A stretch of 64,000 bases of DNA from JABDMH01 sp965223025 (GTDB taxonomy: Bacteria; Bacteroidota; Bacteroidia; Chitinophagales; Saprospiraceae). A program made the position numbers and the translations under genes. Positions 52,318 to 62,000 of the stretch are shown here, piece by piece (position 1 is the stretch's first letter; each line of letters opens with the position of its first letter). The notes beneath the pieces are model-generated. The model made no database searches, had not been told where the DNA came from, and saw only the letters and a program-made list of their open reading frames with translations. Where the stretch lies: assembly GCA_965223025.1 (NCBI GenBank), contig CBDCVP010000022.1:620001-684000 (forward strand), in the 5' to 3' direction.

Positions 52318-54033
52318 CTACTGGTTCTCCAGTATCTGACCTGCTTCAACCAACAGTGCTCTGAGAGACTCATAGGCCACCTCCTGGACTGGAATATCAG
52401 CATCGATTGCCAAGCTTGCAGCCATGGCGGCAGATTGGCCCAACACCATAAATACGGGTTCCATGCGGATAGACCCGAACGCGATGTGCGAAGCACTTAA
52501 GCAGACAGGAACCAGTAGATTACGGCATTCCTCTTTCTTAGGTGTGATGGAGCGGTAGCTGATCGGGTAAGGTGCTTGCACGCGTGCTTCTACATTGCCT
52601 TCATTTTTCACCCACCCTTGCTGGCTAACGTACCTCTGTACATTGTGTGAATCCATGCCGTAGGCACCCATACCGATGGGATCTTTCGCCACTTTCAAGC
52701 CTTCACAGTTATACTGGGTCATCACGTACTCTCCAATCATTCGCCGAGCTTCGCGCACATACAATTGCTGTTGCCACCCGTCTTCACGGGCAAACTCATC
52801 CTTACACGTTCCCCACCTCGACACTTCCTCACGGATATGCTTTGACATTCTCGGATGATAGGCAAGTGTCCACATCAAGCCCTTTTGATACCGGCGATGC
52901 TCCACTCTGATCCTTTCCCTTTCTTCGTAGTCAGCTTCTGGATAGCGATAGTTTTGTCCAATAAAATCTGTGGAAAAGCCAGTGCGATTGTTGGTATCGG
53001 TCTTGCGGTTGGGCATTTTCGAATTGATCCAGGGAAAACCATCTTCACCTGCTTCATAGTTGCGTAGTAACAGTTCGTAATCTTGCTCCTGATATCCATC
53101 AGGCTTCGCAAATGGGATCCTGTTTTCGGGATGATCGGTCAAGCACATTCGGAAGCAATAGGCTTGCACTCTTTGATCACCTTCCCCAAACTCTCCAGGT
53201 CCCTTTGGATCGATAAACGGCAGTAAACCGCTACTAGGATCACCCTTCACAACATATGGATCCACTTCGTCCACGAAGTTATGATTGAGCTGATTGTGAG
53301 AGGGATAACCAGTCATAGTAGTATCCGTCACTCGGGTATGCACACCATTCAGCGTCTCTTGATACTTAGCATTTGACTCCCTACCTATAGTGTAGGAAAC
53401 TCCGGCAGATGCCATGAGATCACCCTCATACGTTGCATCAACAAACATCTTGCCCTTATATTCTTCGCCTGTCATCATTGTGATCGATAGGATCTTTTCA
53501 CCATCTTTCCTGACTCCATCCGACCGATTGAGCTTTTGGTTCATCACCAAATCGATGTGGTATTTCTCCAGAAAATCCTGATACACCCGAAGGGCTGCCG
53601 AAGGCTCAAAAGTCCACATGGCCGTTTCTCCTTTAGCTGTCCTGGTTTGACCACCGTCCTCGTACTCCAGCTTCGTCTGATGCTTCCAGTGGGCAGGGTT
53701 GTCATAGTACTGCTTAATTCCTTCGTAGAACTCCCGGGCAAATCCACCTATGGCCTGCTTATTGCCGATGTCGGTTTGGCCAAGCCCGCCAGTAGTCAGG
53801 CCACCAATGCGAGCACTAGGCTCAATCAATAGCACGGACTTACCCATTCGTTTTGCCTGGATGGCCGTAGCAATACCACCCGAAGTACCACCGTAGATGA
53901 CCAAGTCATAAACATCCTTTTTTTCCACCGAATCCGAGCACGATGTTAGAATGAATGCCAGCAAAAGCAATAGTTGCATGCAGTGATTTAGATAGTGAGG
54001 TGATTGTCGAGGTGATTTGACTATTCTATGCAT
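52318..54033 (-). CDS. FAD-dependent oxidoreductase (PF12831-like), paralogue 1
   Basis: Exported or lipid-anchored flavoprotein of 571 aa. A lipoprotein signal (LLLLLAFILTSCSDS) favours the ATG at 53979, but the longer start at 54033 is also open. The Rossmann FAD loop is LVIYGGTSGGIATAIQAKRM (near residue 43), followed by ARIGGLTTGGLGQTD. Other shared motifs: WTFEPSAAL, FVDATYEGDLMASAGVSY, GDPSSGLLP, QAYCFRMCLT, NRKTDTNN, IGMGAYGMDSHNVQRYV, and the C-terminal LVPVCLSASHIAFGSIRMEP. Two more copies of this type lie directly upstream in the same orientation. The family is often found near sulfatases and glycan enzymes; the substrate is unknown. Last gene of the run. Confidence 0.85.
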   Translation of the reverse strand: MHRIVKSPRQSPHYLNHCMQLLLLLAFILTSCSDSVEKKDVYDLVIYGGTSGGIATAIQAKRMGKSVLLIEPSARIGGLTTGGLGQTDIGNKQAIGGFAREFYEGIKQYYDNPAHWKHQTKLEYEDGGQTRTAKGETAMWTFEPSAALRVYQDFLEKYHIDLVMNQKLNRSDGVRKDGEKILSITMMTGEEYKGKMFVDATYEGDLMASAGVSYTIGRESNAKYQETLNGVHTRVTDTTMTGYPSHNQLNHNFVDEVDPYVVKGDPSSGLLPFIDPKGPGEFGEGDQRVQAYCFRMCLTDHPENRIPFAKPDGYQEQDYELLLRNYEAGEDGFPWINSKMPNRKTDTNNRTGFSTDFIGQNYRYPEADYEERERIRVEHRRYQKGLMWTLAYHPRMSKHIREEVSRWGTCKDEFAREDGWQQQLYVREARRMIGEYVMTQYNCEGLKVAKDPIGMGAYGMDSHNVQRYVSQQGWVKNEGNVEARVQAPYPISYRSITPKKEECRNLLVPVCLSASHIAFGSIRMEPVFMVLGQSAAMAASLAIDADIPVQEVAYESLRALLVEAGQILENQ

Positions 54034-54104
54034 AGTTGGATTTGATACTTCAATATTTTACAAATTATCCGCTTCAAGGGATGTAGAATTGGTCACTCAA
54101 TCTT

Positions 54105-55790
54105 CTATTCCTGCTCACTGGGGAGTTCCAGAATTTGGCCATCTTCTAATAGTTGTGCTCGCAAATCTGTATAGGCGAGGTCTTGGACAGCGATATTTTG
54201 GTCAATGGCCATGGATGCTGCTGCCGCTGCGCTATGTCCCAAGATCATGAAAACAGGTTCCATACGTATCGAGCCAAAGGCAATGTGCGAACTGGATACG
54301 CAGACTGGCACCAACAAGTTCTGACATTCACTCTTCTTCGGTATCAGTGACCGGTAATCGATCTGATATGGGTGGGGAACCTTGACACCTATGTCTCCTT
54401 CATTTTGCACATAGCCATCGGGTTTGACATATCGCTGAACATTGTGTGAATCCATGGTATAGGAGCCCATCCCTACGGGCTGAGCAATGGGTTTTTTGCC
54501 AAGGGTCTCATGCTCGGTCATCACAAACTCACCGATCAGTCGACGTGACTCACGCACATAGATCTGATGCGGCCAGTTGCCATTATCCATAAACTCATCC
54601 TTGGCCAGCCCCCATTTACTCATCGCTTCTCGAACGGTATTTGGGATGCTGGGATCGTTGGCGATAAAGTACATCAGCCCTTGCTGGTAGTCCCGGTGCT
54701 CTTTTATAATCTCACGTCGTTTTTCGTATGAGCCTTCGGGATACTCATAGTTCATGCCGATGTTATCGGTGCTGAAAGGGCCATGATTATTGGTATCCGT
54801 TTTTCGGTTGGGGATGGGATCGAATTTACCGAAAGTTTCATCCCAACCAGCCGCATATGCCCTTGCTAGCAGTTCATACTGCTTTGGATCATAGTTCTCA
54901 GGTTTATGAAATGGGAGACGATTTTCGTGATGGTCAGTCAGGCACATGCGAAAGCAATATGCTTGTATCTTTTTGTCGCCATCGCCTCTCTTTCCTGGAT
55001 CCTCTGCTGAAATTCGCGGCAGGAGTCCACTGGAGGGATCACCAGGAATCACATATGGACTTATGTCAGAATCAAACCAATGCTTATGGTGTAAAACCCC
55101 TACTTGTATACCATTCCATTCCTCTCCATAGACACTGTTGGCCTCTCGACCAACGTGGTAGCTTACCCCGGCAGCTGCCATCAGATCACCTTCATAGGTA
55201 GCGTCGATAAACATTTTGCCTTCATATTTCTTATCGCTCAGTGTTTGGATGGTGTTAATTCTTCCATTCTCCACTATCACTCCAGCTCTACGGTCCAGCC
55301 ACTCGTTTCGATGTAAGGTGATTTTTTCCTCAGCTACTAAATCCTCATAAACCTGCTCGGCTACATGGGGCTCGAAAATCCACATGGTACGCAAATCGCC
55401 ATCGATGGCAGGAGTACCCTGACCTTTATTGCCGTACTCTGCCATTTCCTGCCATTTCCAAGCCTCTGGATTCTGATAGTGCTGATACACACGATGATAG
55501 AATTCTCGCGATAAACCCCCGATCACACTCTTATCACCTGTATCGGTGTATCCAAGCCCACCAGCGGTAAGGCCACCCAGATGTTCATCAGGAGACACCA
55601 TGATTACCGATTTTCCCATTCTACTCACCTTGACAGCTGCACTGACAGCTGCCGAGGTGCCACCATAAATAATGACATCGGCTCGGTGTACGTTTTCATC
55701 GATCTGCTGGGAAGGACCGCATCCCGTGAGGGGTATAGAAATGAGTATCGCTAACACACTGATGATCTTCATATTATACTTTTTGGTCAA
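54105..55790 (-). CDS. FAD-dependent oxidoreductase (PF12831-like), paralogue 2
   Basis: 561 aa, N-terminal lipoprotein signal (VLAILISIPLTGCGPS). The same domain order as paralogues 1 and 3: VIIYGGTSAAVSAAVKVSRM, LGGLTAGGLGYTDTGDKSVI, WIFEPHVAEQVYEDLV, FIDATYEGDLMAAAGVSY, PGDPSSGLLPRI, QAYCFRMCLTDHHENRLPF, NRKTDTNNHGPFSTDNIG, MGSYTMDSHNVQRYV, LVPVCVSSSHIAFGSIRMEP. It is the closest in sequence to paralogue 1 by inspection. An ATG at 55772 (MKIISVLAILISIP) is an alternative start. 71 nt separate it from paralogue 1, 30 nt from paralogue 3. Confidence 0.85.
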   Translation of the reverse strand: MTKKYNMKIISVLAILISIPLTGCGPSQQIDENVHRADVIIYGGTSAAVSAAVKVSRMGKSVIMVSPDEHLGGLTAGGLGYTDTGDKSVIGGLSREFYHRVYQHYQNPEAWKWQEMAEYGNKGQGTPAIDGDLRTMWIFEPHVAEQVYEDLVAEEKITLHRNEWLDRRAGVIVENGRINTIQTLSDKKYEGKMFIDATYEGDLMAAAGVSYHVGREANSVYGEEWNGIQVGVLHHKHWFDSDISPYVIPGDPSSGLLPRISAEDPGKRGDGDKKIQAYCFRMCLTDHHENRLPFHKPENYDPKQYELLARAYAAGWDETFGKFDPIPNRKTDTNNHGPFSTDNIGMNYEYPEGSYEKRREIIKEHRDYQQGLMYFIANDPSIPNTVREAMSKWGLAKDEFMDNGNWPHQIYVRESRRLIGEFVMTEHETLGKKPIAQPVGMGSYTMDSHNVQRYVKPDGYVQNEGDIGVKVPHPYQIDYRSLIPKKSECQNLLVPVCVSSSHIAFGSIRMEPVFMILGHSAAAAASMAIDQNIAVQDLAYTDLRAQLLEDGQILELPSEQE

Positions 55791-55820
55791 ATGATTATCT
55801 AATGAAGGTACTAGGTATTG

Positions 55821-57572
55821 CTAAAATGTACCAAATGGAATGATATCCGCATATTCCGATGGTATCTTTCGATTTGGGAGTGGGTTTTCCCTTAATTCCT
55901 TTTGAATGGCCTGCGCTGACAGATCTTGCAGAATCCTGCCCTCTTTCATGGCCATGAAAGCAGCAACACCCGAGGCCTGGCCCAATGCCATAAACACCGG
56001 TTCCATGCGTAGGGAGCCATAAGCAGCATGAGAGGAAGACACACAGACGGGCACGCAAAGGTTATGGATTTCTGTTCTTTTCGGAATAATAGACCGGTAA
56101 GAAATCGGATAGGGATCAAAACCATGTACAGAGATATTACCTTCATTTTCGACATGGTCATTGATCACCACCCGCTGTACGACATGTGAATCCAGAGCGT
56201 AGCCACCCTTAGCTATCCCGTCACCGACCGGACGATGGCCTACACATTCATGTTCGGTCATGACAAAATCGCTGACCATCCGTCGAGCCTCACGAATATA
56301 CAGCTGATGTGGCCATCCGCCCGTGTCAAGAAATTCATCCCGGCAATAACCCCAGGTATTGACCTCTTGACGGATGTGCGCCGGTATGCGATCGTCCGTG
56401 GCCAGAAACCACCAAAGTCCCTGTTGATATTTCTTATGTTCGTCCCAAATGCGGGCTCGAGTGATATCATCTCCCTCAGGATAGCTATCATTACCTCCGA
56501 CGTAATTGGCGGAGAAACCCACCAGTCCGTAATTGTTGATGTCGGTCTTTCCATTAGGCATGGGTGAAATAATAAATCCATTTCGCAACTGCTTCCAAGG
56601 TTTTAGTTTTTGCAGCCGGGCCATCAGCTCATATCGCTTAGGGTCATAACCATCTGGCTCGGTCAGGGGGATTTGATTCTCTCGATTTTGGGTCAAGCAC
56701 AATCGGAAGCAATACGCCTGAATCTTATTGTCAGCGGTCCCTATGACAGCATGACCAACTCCATTTACTTCTGGCAGAAGCCCGCTGGAAGGTTTTCCAG
56801 GGATTACGTAGGGATCGACATCGGCCCCCCATTCTCGGGTTCTCACCGTCTTGCCGTAAGGACCGGCTTCCCGGCCAGGAATCACTCCATTATACTTCTC
56901 ACCATAAGTGCTATTGCTCTCACGACCGGTAGCATAGGATACACCCGCTCCAGCCATCATATCACCTTCATAGGTGGCATCGATAAACTGATGAGCATGG
57001 ACGGTAAGGACATCCCCCTTTTCTTCGCTGGCATGAGCCAGTGCTACCGATCGGATCTTCTCATTTTTCACCTTTACGCTAACCACTCTACGCGAATAGA
57101 GTACTTCTACTCCGGCCTCATCGAGGTATCCCTTATAGATACTTTCTGCGACGTGGGGTTCGAAATCATACGCCGGCTTTGCCTGCCCATAGTACTGACC
57201 TACCCGGATGTAGAATTCCTGTGACAAACCTGAAATATAGCTGTCCTGGCCACCGGTATCCGTGCGTCCTAAGCCTCCTGAAGTCATGCCACCGAGGTGC
57301 CGACCGGGCTCTACCAGGATGACTTTAAGATCATACATCTGACCTGTATAGGCAGCAATCACCCCGGCAGAAGTAGCACCATAAACCAACAAATCGCAAT
57401 CAAGACGCTGCTGCCTTTTTCCGGACGCGGAACTCCTATATGCCTTGGTCAGGGCATGCAACGGATTTGCAGGGTTTCGAAATAAAGCGTCGGCCATGGC
57501 AATAGGGGCAGCCAGGGATGCTCCTTTGAGAAAATCTCTACGCGAATTATTGCGGCCTAGGTCCTTGATCAT
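55821..57572 (-). CDS. FAD-dependent oxidoreductase (PF12831-like), paralogue 3 with twin-arginine signal
   Basis: 583 aa. The N-terminus NNSRRDFLKGASLAAPIAMA is a twin-arginine (Tat) signal (SRRDFLKG), which fits export of a folded flavoprotein, unlike the lipoprotein signals of its two neighbours. Motifs: LLVYGATSAGVIAAYTGQMY, LGGMTSGGLGRTDTGGQDSY, FEPHVAESIYKGYLDE, FIDATYEGDMMAGAGVSYAT, PGKPSSGLLPEVNG, IQAYCFRLCLTQNRENQIPL, NGKTDINNYGLVGFSANYVG, CVPVCVSSSHAAYGSLRMEP. It lies 9 nt downstream of the broken sulfatase gene, so the four were probably one operon. Confidence 0.87.
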   Translation of the reverse strand: MIKDLGRNNSRRDFLKGASLAAPIAMADALFRNPANPLHALTKAYRSSASGKRQQRLDCDLLVYGATSAGVIAAYTGQMYDLKVILVEPGRHLGGMTSGGLGRTDTGGQDSYISGLSQEFYIRVGQYYGQAKPAYDFEPHVAESIYKGYLDEAGVEVLYSRRVVSVKVKNEKIRSVALAHASEEKGDVLTVHAHQFIDATYEGDMMAGAGVSYATGRESNSTYGEKYNGVIPGREAGPYGKTVRTREWGADVDPYVIPGKPSSGLLPEVNGVGHAVIGTADNKIQAYCFRLCLTQNRENQIPLTEPDGYDPKRYELMARLQKLKPWKQLRNGFIISPMPNGKTDINNYGLVGFSANYVGGNDSYPEGDDITRARIWDEHKKYQQGLWWFLATDDRIPAHIRQEVNTWGYCRDEFLDTGGWPHQLYIREARRMVSDFVMTEHECVGHRPVGDGIAKGGYALDSHVVQRVVINDHVENEGNISVHGFDPYPISYRSIIPKRTEIHNLCVPVCVSSSHAAYGSLRMEPVFMALGQASGVAAFMAMKEGRILQDLSAQAIQKELRENPLPNRKIPSEYADIIPFGTF

Positions 57573-57581
57573 GATTCAGGT

Positions 57582-58874
57582 TTAGTTTATTGGGGCAACC
57601 TCCCTCCCTATCAATGCTTCCAGCCGATTTTTCATCTCCGTGACTACGTTAGGGTATTCTTCAAGAAGATTCTCTTGCTCTGATTGGTCAAGGGTAAGGT
57701 CATAGAGCTCTCCTATTTGATCGGATACTGAAAGCTGATCATCTCTGGGAGTAATGTACTTCCACTTGCCCCTAACAAGACCAAATTGACGTCCACTGGA
57801 TTGGACTACAATCTCATCTCTATCTCCGGAATCCTCAAACAGGACCGGAAGCAAGTCGTAGCTATCTATCGCCGACTTAGGTCTGCCTTCCAAACCAATG
57901 GCCGATGCCAAAGTACCCATCAGATCCAACAGGGAAAACAATTCTCCACTAGATTGTCCAGCTGGAAATTGCCTCGGCCAACGAGCAAGAAAAGGTGTTC
58001 TAACCCCCCCTTCGTAGATCGTCCATTTCGTACCTCGCAGAGGCCAATTGGGATGGTGTACGGGAAAAGAATCAGGATTTACCTGATAATCTACCCGACT
58101 ATTAGCTGCTTCTGACAGATCAAGGGCATTACTGGACAATTCAAACTGAGAACCATTGTCACTGGCGAAAAATACAATCGTATTCTGATTCAGTCCGAGG
58201 CTTTCCAACTTATTAAGCAGTTTTCCGATGTAGTGATCCAATTCATGTACATAATCTCCATATAATCCAGCCTCAGTATTTCCCTGAAACGCCTGGCTTA
58301 CAGCCAATGGTACATGAGGCACGTAGGGGGCAAAGTACAGGAAAAAAGGACGGTTACTCTCAGAGGCGGCCATATTTTCAAGAAAATCCAAGGAATGATC
58401 TGTGATAAACGGCAAATAGTCAGCAAGAGGTATCATCTCGATATGCTCTTTATTTGGTGCGGCTTCGATGGTATAGAGAGCGTGACCGATGGCTCCTGTA
58501 ATAGTATTGTCACTAGTATCCAGCACACTGGCACAACTAAAACCCAGCCAATGGTCAAAGCCATGGTCGAGCGGTCCATCCCATACTGGTCTGTGAAGAT
58601 CTAGATTGGCACTGTTGTCATCGGCGTGAAATTGTCCATAGCCCGCAGCTACCTTACCATCCAAAGTAGGAAAGCTAGTACCCAGGTGCCATTTTCCAAA
58701 TCCGGCGGTCACGTAACCAGCTCCCTGCAACATCTCTGGCAAGGTGGTAATGGAAGAATCGATCATCGATGCTTCATAGTTGGCCATCACTCCTGATTTT
58801 TTCTCACTTCGCCATGGATAGCGACCTGTCATCAACGCATATCCAAAGTAGGAAAGCTGATGCCCAGATGCCAT
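57582..58874 (-). pseudogene. Sulfatase, 5' truncated and rearranged
   Basis: The 430-codon frame encodes the C-terminal three quarters of an arylsulfatase-type enzyme: ALMTGRYPWR (13-22), GKWHLG (60-65), FFLYFAPYVPHVPLAV, DYVHELDHYIGKLLNKLESL, SDNGSQF (about 237-243), LRGTKWTIYEGGVRTPFLAR. The N-terminus is wrong: residues 1-12 are out-of-context sequence (SGHQLSYFGY) where the formylglycine C/S-x-P-S-R motif and the preceding Asp-Asp metal site should be. The missing part is replaced by a degraded copy of the gene's own GKWHLG region (58841-58935). It cannot be an active sulfatase. It lies upstream of three FAD oxidoreductases. Confidence 0.75.
58659..58747. repeat. Direct repeat copy 1 (inside sulfatase)
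   Basis: About 89 bp encoding on the minus strand LPEMLQGAGYVTAGFGKWHL. The neighbouring segment at 58841-58935 is a diverged copy in the same orientation, sharing blocks such as ATCCAAAGTAGGAAAGCT and GCCATTTTCC. The pair is about 180 bp apart. Confidence 0.75.
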
Positions 58875-58935
58875 TTTCCGATAGCCTAAGTCCGCGGTCT
58901 CGTATCCTGCTCACAGCATCATCTACGGCAAGGGT
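58841..58935. repeat. Direct repeat copy 2 (broken sulfatase fragment)
   Basis: Diverged copy of 58659-58747. On the minus strand it translates in shifting frames (AGYETADLG, then GKWHLGISFPTLD in another frame), with small indels. It abuts the ALMTGRYPWR-coding part of the sulfatase. It may be either the remains of a second sulfatase or a duplicated internal segment. Confidence 0.7.
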
Positions 58936-59041
58936 TACCTGAAAAGCCCTCCCATCAATACCAATCTGTCTCTAGTGACCTCTGTCATGCATCGATTTCC
59001 AACCAGGATTTTGATCACCCTGACTGATACCTTCACACTCA

Positions 59042-62000
59042 TTATCGCAACCATATCATCCTTCTGGTAGCTAGGTAATCACCCGTTTCAAGTTGGTAGA
59101 ACAGCAATGTGCCTCCACCAATTTCATGATGATTGACTGAAATCTCATGATACCCCTTAGCGTAATGATCACGCACGATTTTTATGATAGTACCTGCCGG
59201 ATTATAGATCGTCAAGGTGGCCTCGGCAGCTTTAGGTAGGTAAAACCCGATAGATGTCTGATCGTGGAAAGGATTAGGCTTATTCTGAAATAAATGAAAG
59301 GCAGGTCCATCGATATTTTGTGGCAGATCGTAGATCACCTCAATATCAGGCAGATCGGCTGGCTGTCTGGATATTTTCCCTACCTGATCATGTAGCTGAC
59401 GGTGTTCAGTTTCCTGAGTAAAAATCACATTGCTGCAAAATTCTTGATTGCCCTGTACGATCAATACGACATCGCAGTAGTCGTTCGTGCCACTTGGGTA
59501 ACTGATGGTCCAAACCCTGACCAAATGCGTGCCTACATCTTGACATCCAACGATCAGACTATCAGCATCCTCCATGTGAGAATCATCTGCTAAATGGTCC
59601 AACCACTCAATCCGGAAGGCTAGACTGTCATCACCACAAGCAGGCATACTGCTTTGATCATAGTCTTCCGCCCAGACGACGGCCAAGGCCGTGTCACTTA
59701 CACCATCTTGATCGACATCTGCATGCTCCAGTGGAACAGTTAATCTGGTCAGACAGACTGGCGATGGCTTCTTGGTTGACTGGTGGGTGAATGCATAACT
59801 ACAGTAGGATTCATTATTGCACCCATCGCTGATCTTGGTATGAAGCACATAGTTGCCTGCAGCAAGTCCTGTGACTTCTATGGTCCAGCCATCGATTGAA
59901 TCCGTGATGACTTGCATGGATTCGCGTTTGACTATGTCCGTTTGATCTCCTTCCAAAATTTGCACTAACTCATAGTCGTACCGCTTCACGTCGCACGCAT
60001 CTTCGCCCTCCAAAGTCACTTTGAGGTCATAAGCACATGCATTTGACCAAATGGTATCTCCATGCTCAACCGGACCTGTCAGTAAACATCTGGGAGGGAG
60101 TGTATCAAATACGATGATTTTCTGTACACATGTATCGCCGATTTCCTCCTCATGATGCCACCAATTTTCGTTTTGCTCCACTCCCTGGCACCAGTCAGCA
60201 AAATACCAGGTACGTAAAATCTTGTAGCAAGCTTGGTCGCCTCCGACGATCTTAAACACCTTGTCTCGGTGAGCAACAGCCGGTTGCCGACAATCGTCAT
60301 CAAACACGTATACAGGATATCCAGTGTGCTCAGGCTCTGCAATACCCACTACCTGACCATTGCTGGCGGGATCAAAGTCTACCTTGCAGGCATGTATAGC
60401 TTTGTCTCTAGGAATCTCGAACATGGCCTTATCGAGTGGGCAATGGTTACCAATCCATATCCGTTGGTGACGGTATAGCGTATCTGGAATGTGCGTCAGG
60501 CTATCGGTGGAATAGGCGGAGCATCCCTGCCAGATTTTCCATTGTCGGAAAAGGTATCCTTGACCACATAGGTCCAGATCAGACCAGAGCTCCTGTTCGC
60601 AATATACATGCTGATCGCAATTGACCGTTAATAGCCCCCCATGTAACGTCAGGGTGTCTGCTTGATAGTAACAATGTTTGACCAACGAATCCTTCCATTG
60701 ACCCTGATTATGGTCGTCATAGACGCGAACTCTCTCAAGGTAACTGCTGCACATGCAGGTACTGTCGTAGAAAGAGATATCTGTTTCAATGTCATGACCA
60801 TGGATATTCACATAGCGGTTGTAAGGATCCAACCATACCTTTTGATAACCTCCGAAGATGGCATCTAATCTTGCAAGGGCGACAGAATCTCCTTCCTTAC
60901 CACGGTCCACTAGGTAGGCAATGCTTTTAGGATGATCCTCCCCAGGATAATCGTACCGGTCTTCAATAAACACCTTACAAGAAATGAAAGTCTCGCCAGC
61001 GACATCCCTGGCTACCTCTATGGGTCTTTTATCCTCTACCCATACCTCTGTCCAGGTCTTGGACCAGTTGCACCAGTAGTCCATCACAAGCAGCTCAACA
61101 GTTACTGGACCGCAAGCATCTTCACAACCTAAGGGAACGGCATCGCTCCATCCACCACCAAGGTCGCTCCAATCATCGATGATCAACTGCTGTGCCTCAG
61201 TAGCAAGAGATTCCAAGGGTAAAATATCTAGATCCGGGATACAGGATAGTATTTTACGGGAACTGGAGTTCATTTGCAGAATATCTTCGAGGCTTGTGCA
61301 GTGGTCCGGGACAGGTTGGCATTTGAAGAAATCCACTGCGATCAGACTCTGGCCATCTATTACAACCACGTCGTCGGTCACAAACAAGCTTTCTCTGATG
61401 TCTTCCGGGAGCGTATCCAGCCTGGCTTTGTGCAAATCATTGGTGATCCTCAATTGATCGCCAATTTGCAGTCCACCGATAGCTCTCTTAAAAAGCTCCT
61501 CAAAGTCTGTATAATGACCCGACCATGCTGGTTTGCATTGAGTTGAAGCATACTTCATCAAATCGTACTGCCAGCTATTGTATACAACGGCGCCACAATC
61601 CTGACCATCCGAAATAAGCCAATCCATCTGCTTAGCATAGCGTGCTTCGATGTCATCCCGATACTCATCAGCTTCTAGGTCAAGTGTCCACAATGTGTCA
61701 TGGCCATCTGTCCACAGCCACTTTAAGGCCGACGTACTCTCGACACCATCTTCAGATGCGTTGTGGCATAGATCCACACAGTTTTCTTTCCAGTCGGCTC
61801 TGCGGGCGAGTGTCAGCTCAATCCCGCAGTTGTCGCTGCTACCTTCTTCAAACTCCTCAGCATCCACCCATACTTTTTTCCGATGCAGCGAAACAGTGAT
61901 GCCCTTGTCTGCCACTGCAACCGGTCTGGTATGATCTTTTACCATCACAAAGCCCGTATCTCTACCAACCAGGTGACAGCTATCCATTACTTCATAATAG

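Noticed and set aside
52212..52496. 94-codon minus-strand frame overlapping the end of FAD paralogue 1
   Set aside because: It is a shadow of the oxidoreductase in another frame plus intergenic sequence; no motifs.
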